Part shown: positions 62,901 through 64,000 of the stretch, piece by piece
How positions within the stretch are numbered: position 1 is the stretch's first letter
How the letters are laid out: the number at the start of each line of letters is the position of its first letter
Assembly (NCBI GenBank): GCA_034336665.1
Contig: CM067592.1
Coordinates: 55,728,473-55,792,472 of the forward strand
Reading direction: 5' to 3'
From: Luscinia megarhynchos
Lineage: Eukaryota; Chordata; Aves; Passeriformes; Turdidae
DNA: 64,000 nt
The notes under the pieces: generated by a model
Seen by the model: only the letters and a program-made list of their open reading frames with translations
Databases searched by the model: none
Told to the model about the DNA's origin: nothing
Translations under genes and position numbers: made by a program

Positions 62901-64000
62901 CTTATGTGAGACAAAAATGTAGAAATGGGGCTATTGTCCACCAGGGTCTCACCAAAAGGAGTTTTCCTTTGTCTCCTGGCAGGTGTCAGAAATACTCTAG
63001 CTGTGCTGGGTAACCACAGGATGCCTCATCAGCTTAAAACAGTCTGGATGCAGAGATGTTTTTCTCCTCCTATGTTACACTGAATACTGAGTATATGTAG
63101 CAAATTTTGCTTTCTAAATCTCTTTCTGTAGAACCACGAATTTGTTACTTCTGTGGTTAACTAAATCATTGATTAGTTATAAACACAAGGCTTACCAGCC
63201 TTCTTTCTTTGATGGAAGAACTTGTGTGAGAGGTACAAGATCAATTTATCTCTCTATCAGATGGAATTTTCACACTTATTCTGTACCTTAAAGCTTCTCC
63301 CTAGGCTACTGCAGTCTGAGGAGGGGGACCTGGTGCCCCTCAGATGCCTCAGGAATGTGCACAGGGGGTGCTTATGCTGGCAGGTCTCAGAGATGGGACT
63401 TGCAGGGGTCCTGAAGTCACACTATGCTATGTCAGCTTCTGAGGCCACACAATTGCTCAGACACTAATAACAACCTCCAACTAATTTTAAAAATGTGCAT
63501 CAGAAACCCAGCTCTAGCAATCATCCTCCTCAGTCAGGAGATGGAAGTAGTCCTTTGTCTTGGGTGAGAGTGAATAATCACAAAATCATTCCACCACCTG
63601 GAGAACCGATGATCTCTTTGTATGCAAATATTGAGGAATTTGCATTGAGATGCCAATATTAAGCAATTTTCTTTAGCCACTAAGCAGCCCTACAGTATAT
63701 ACATGAATATGGTATACTTTGGAACTGACATTTATTATCCATTTCTTTTTAAAATTGGCATAAAATAGGCCAAAGAAATAATGGTGTTCTTGACAAGTGA
63801 TCTTTAGATACATTTTTTGAGGCTGTTCTTTTTCCAGCAACCTTTTCACATTTGATTAACATTCTTCCTGTTTTCTGGTTCAGAACATTACTTCTTTGGT
63901 CTGTGTTAGATCTAAAACTGAAAAAAGAAAACTCCACAACCTTTGAGATCCTAGGAAAACTGACTCTATTATTTCCATATCTTGGGTTTATCTTGTATGT
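56969..64000. other. Non-coding DNA to the end of the window
   Basis: About 7 kb in which I recognise no gene, exon or transposon. Less AT-rich stretches lie at 57000-57340, 60720-61060 and 61505-61740; the last has several CpGs. Frames there (such as 57133-57345 on + and 60732-61052 on +) are short and unfamiliar. Paired POU-like half-sites occur at 59452-59469, and repeated ctagta strings at 61813-61858. Confidence 0.45.
59452..59469. promoter_or_regulatory. Inverted pair of POU/octamer-like half-sites
   Basis: tttgcat-atc-atgcaaat: a perfect octamer ATGCAAAT on + preceded, after 3 bases, by its 7-base inverse. POU-family factors bind ATGCAAAT and some bind palindromic versions as dimers. 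Function here is inference. Confidence 0.35.

Noticed and set aside
1..64000. tRNA, rRNA, CRISPR array, operon or plasmid-type features
   Set aside because: No cloverleaf with a GGTTCRANYCC-type T-loop, no regularly spaced direct repeats and no rRNA-like blocks were seen on either strand. The sequence is vertebrate in character.

Overview
This window looks like bird nuclear DNA, most probably a gene desert or the inside of a very large intron. The evidence is the repeat content. Nine separate pieces of CR1 LINE (the dominant avian retrotransposon) are recognisable, together with three old LTR-type endogenous retrovirus remnants of families common in birds. There are no mammalian SINEs or L1, no bacterial-style operons and no CRISPR array. 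Base composition is AT-rich with few CpGs. I recognise no protein-coding host gene, exon, tRNA or rRNA. Open frames are short, with no familiar domain outside the CR1 copies, and the longest (165 codons, 42303-42800) resembles nothing I know. A passerine is a reasonable guess from the CR1 tail types, but that is inference.

Layout. 1-13.4 kb: unique AT-rich DNA with one old LTR (about 3165-3921). 13.4-16.2 kb: a decayed CR1 endonuclease segment on + and, 1.3 kb on, a CR1 3' end on -. 16.2-20.2 kb: unique DNA with a strand-asymmetric G/T-rich tract (18877-19037). 20.2-20.9 kb: an LTR on - directly abutting a CR1 3' end on -. 20.9-35.6 kb: unique DNA with a second G/T tract plus AT repeat (23247-23512), a motif cluster (25838-25917) followed by a purine-rich tract, a CT microsatellite (32255-32292) and a strong hairpin (33740-33796). 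35.6-37.6 kb: two CR1 pieces in opposite orientation. 37.6-45.6 kb: unique DNA, a TA/CA microsatellite and an old CR1 (43943-44260). 45.7-46.0 kb: the most CpG-dense patch of the window. 48.9-49.3 kb: a CR1 3' end with a 23-bp tandem repeat nearby. 50.2-50.5 kb: a short LTR remnant on -. 53.0-53.4 kb: CR1 on -. 56.2-57.0 kb: a dense cluster of GTAC palindromes and a CR1 on +. 57-64 kb: unique DNA.

No genes act together here. All CR1 and LTR copies are truncated and diverged, so they look like neutral fossils. The parts most worth a second look are non-coding: the 57-nt hairpin, the GTAC palindrome cluster, the isolated CpG-dense patch, the helically spaced TTGCAAG motifs and the paired POU-like half-sites. 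I did not find evidence of a new biological system. All family assignments are by eye from remembered consensus sequences, so boundaries are approximate.
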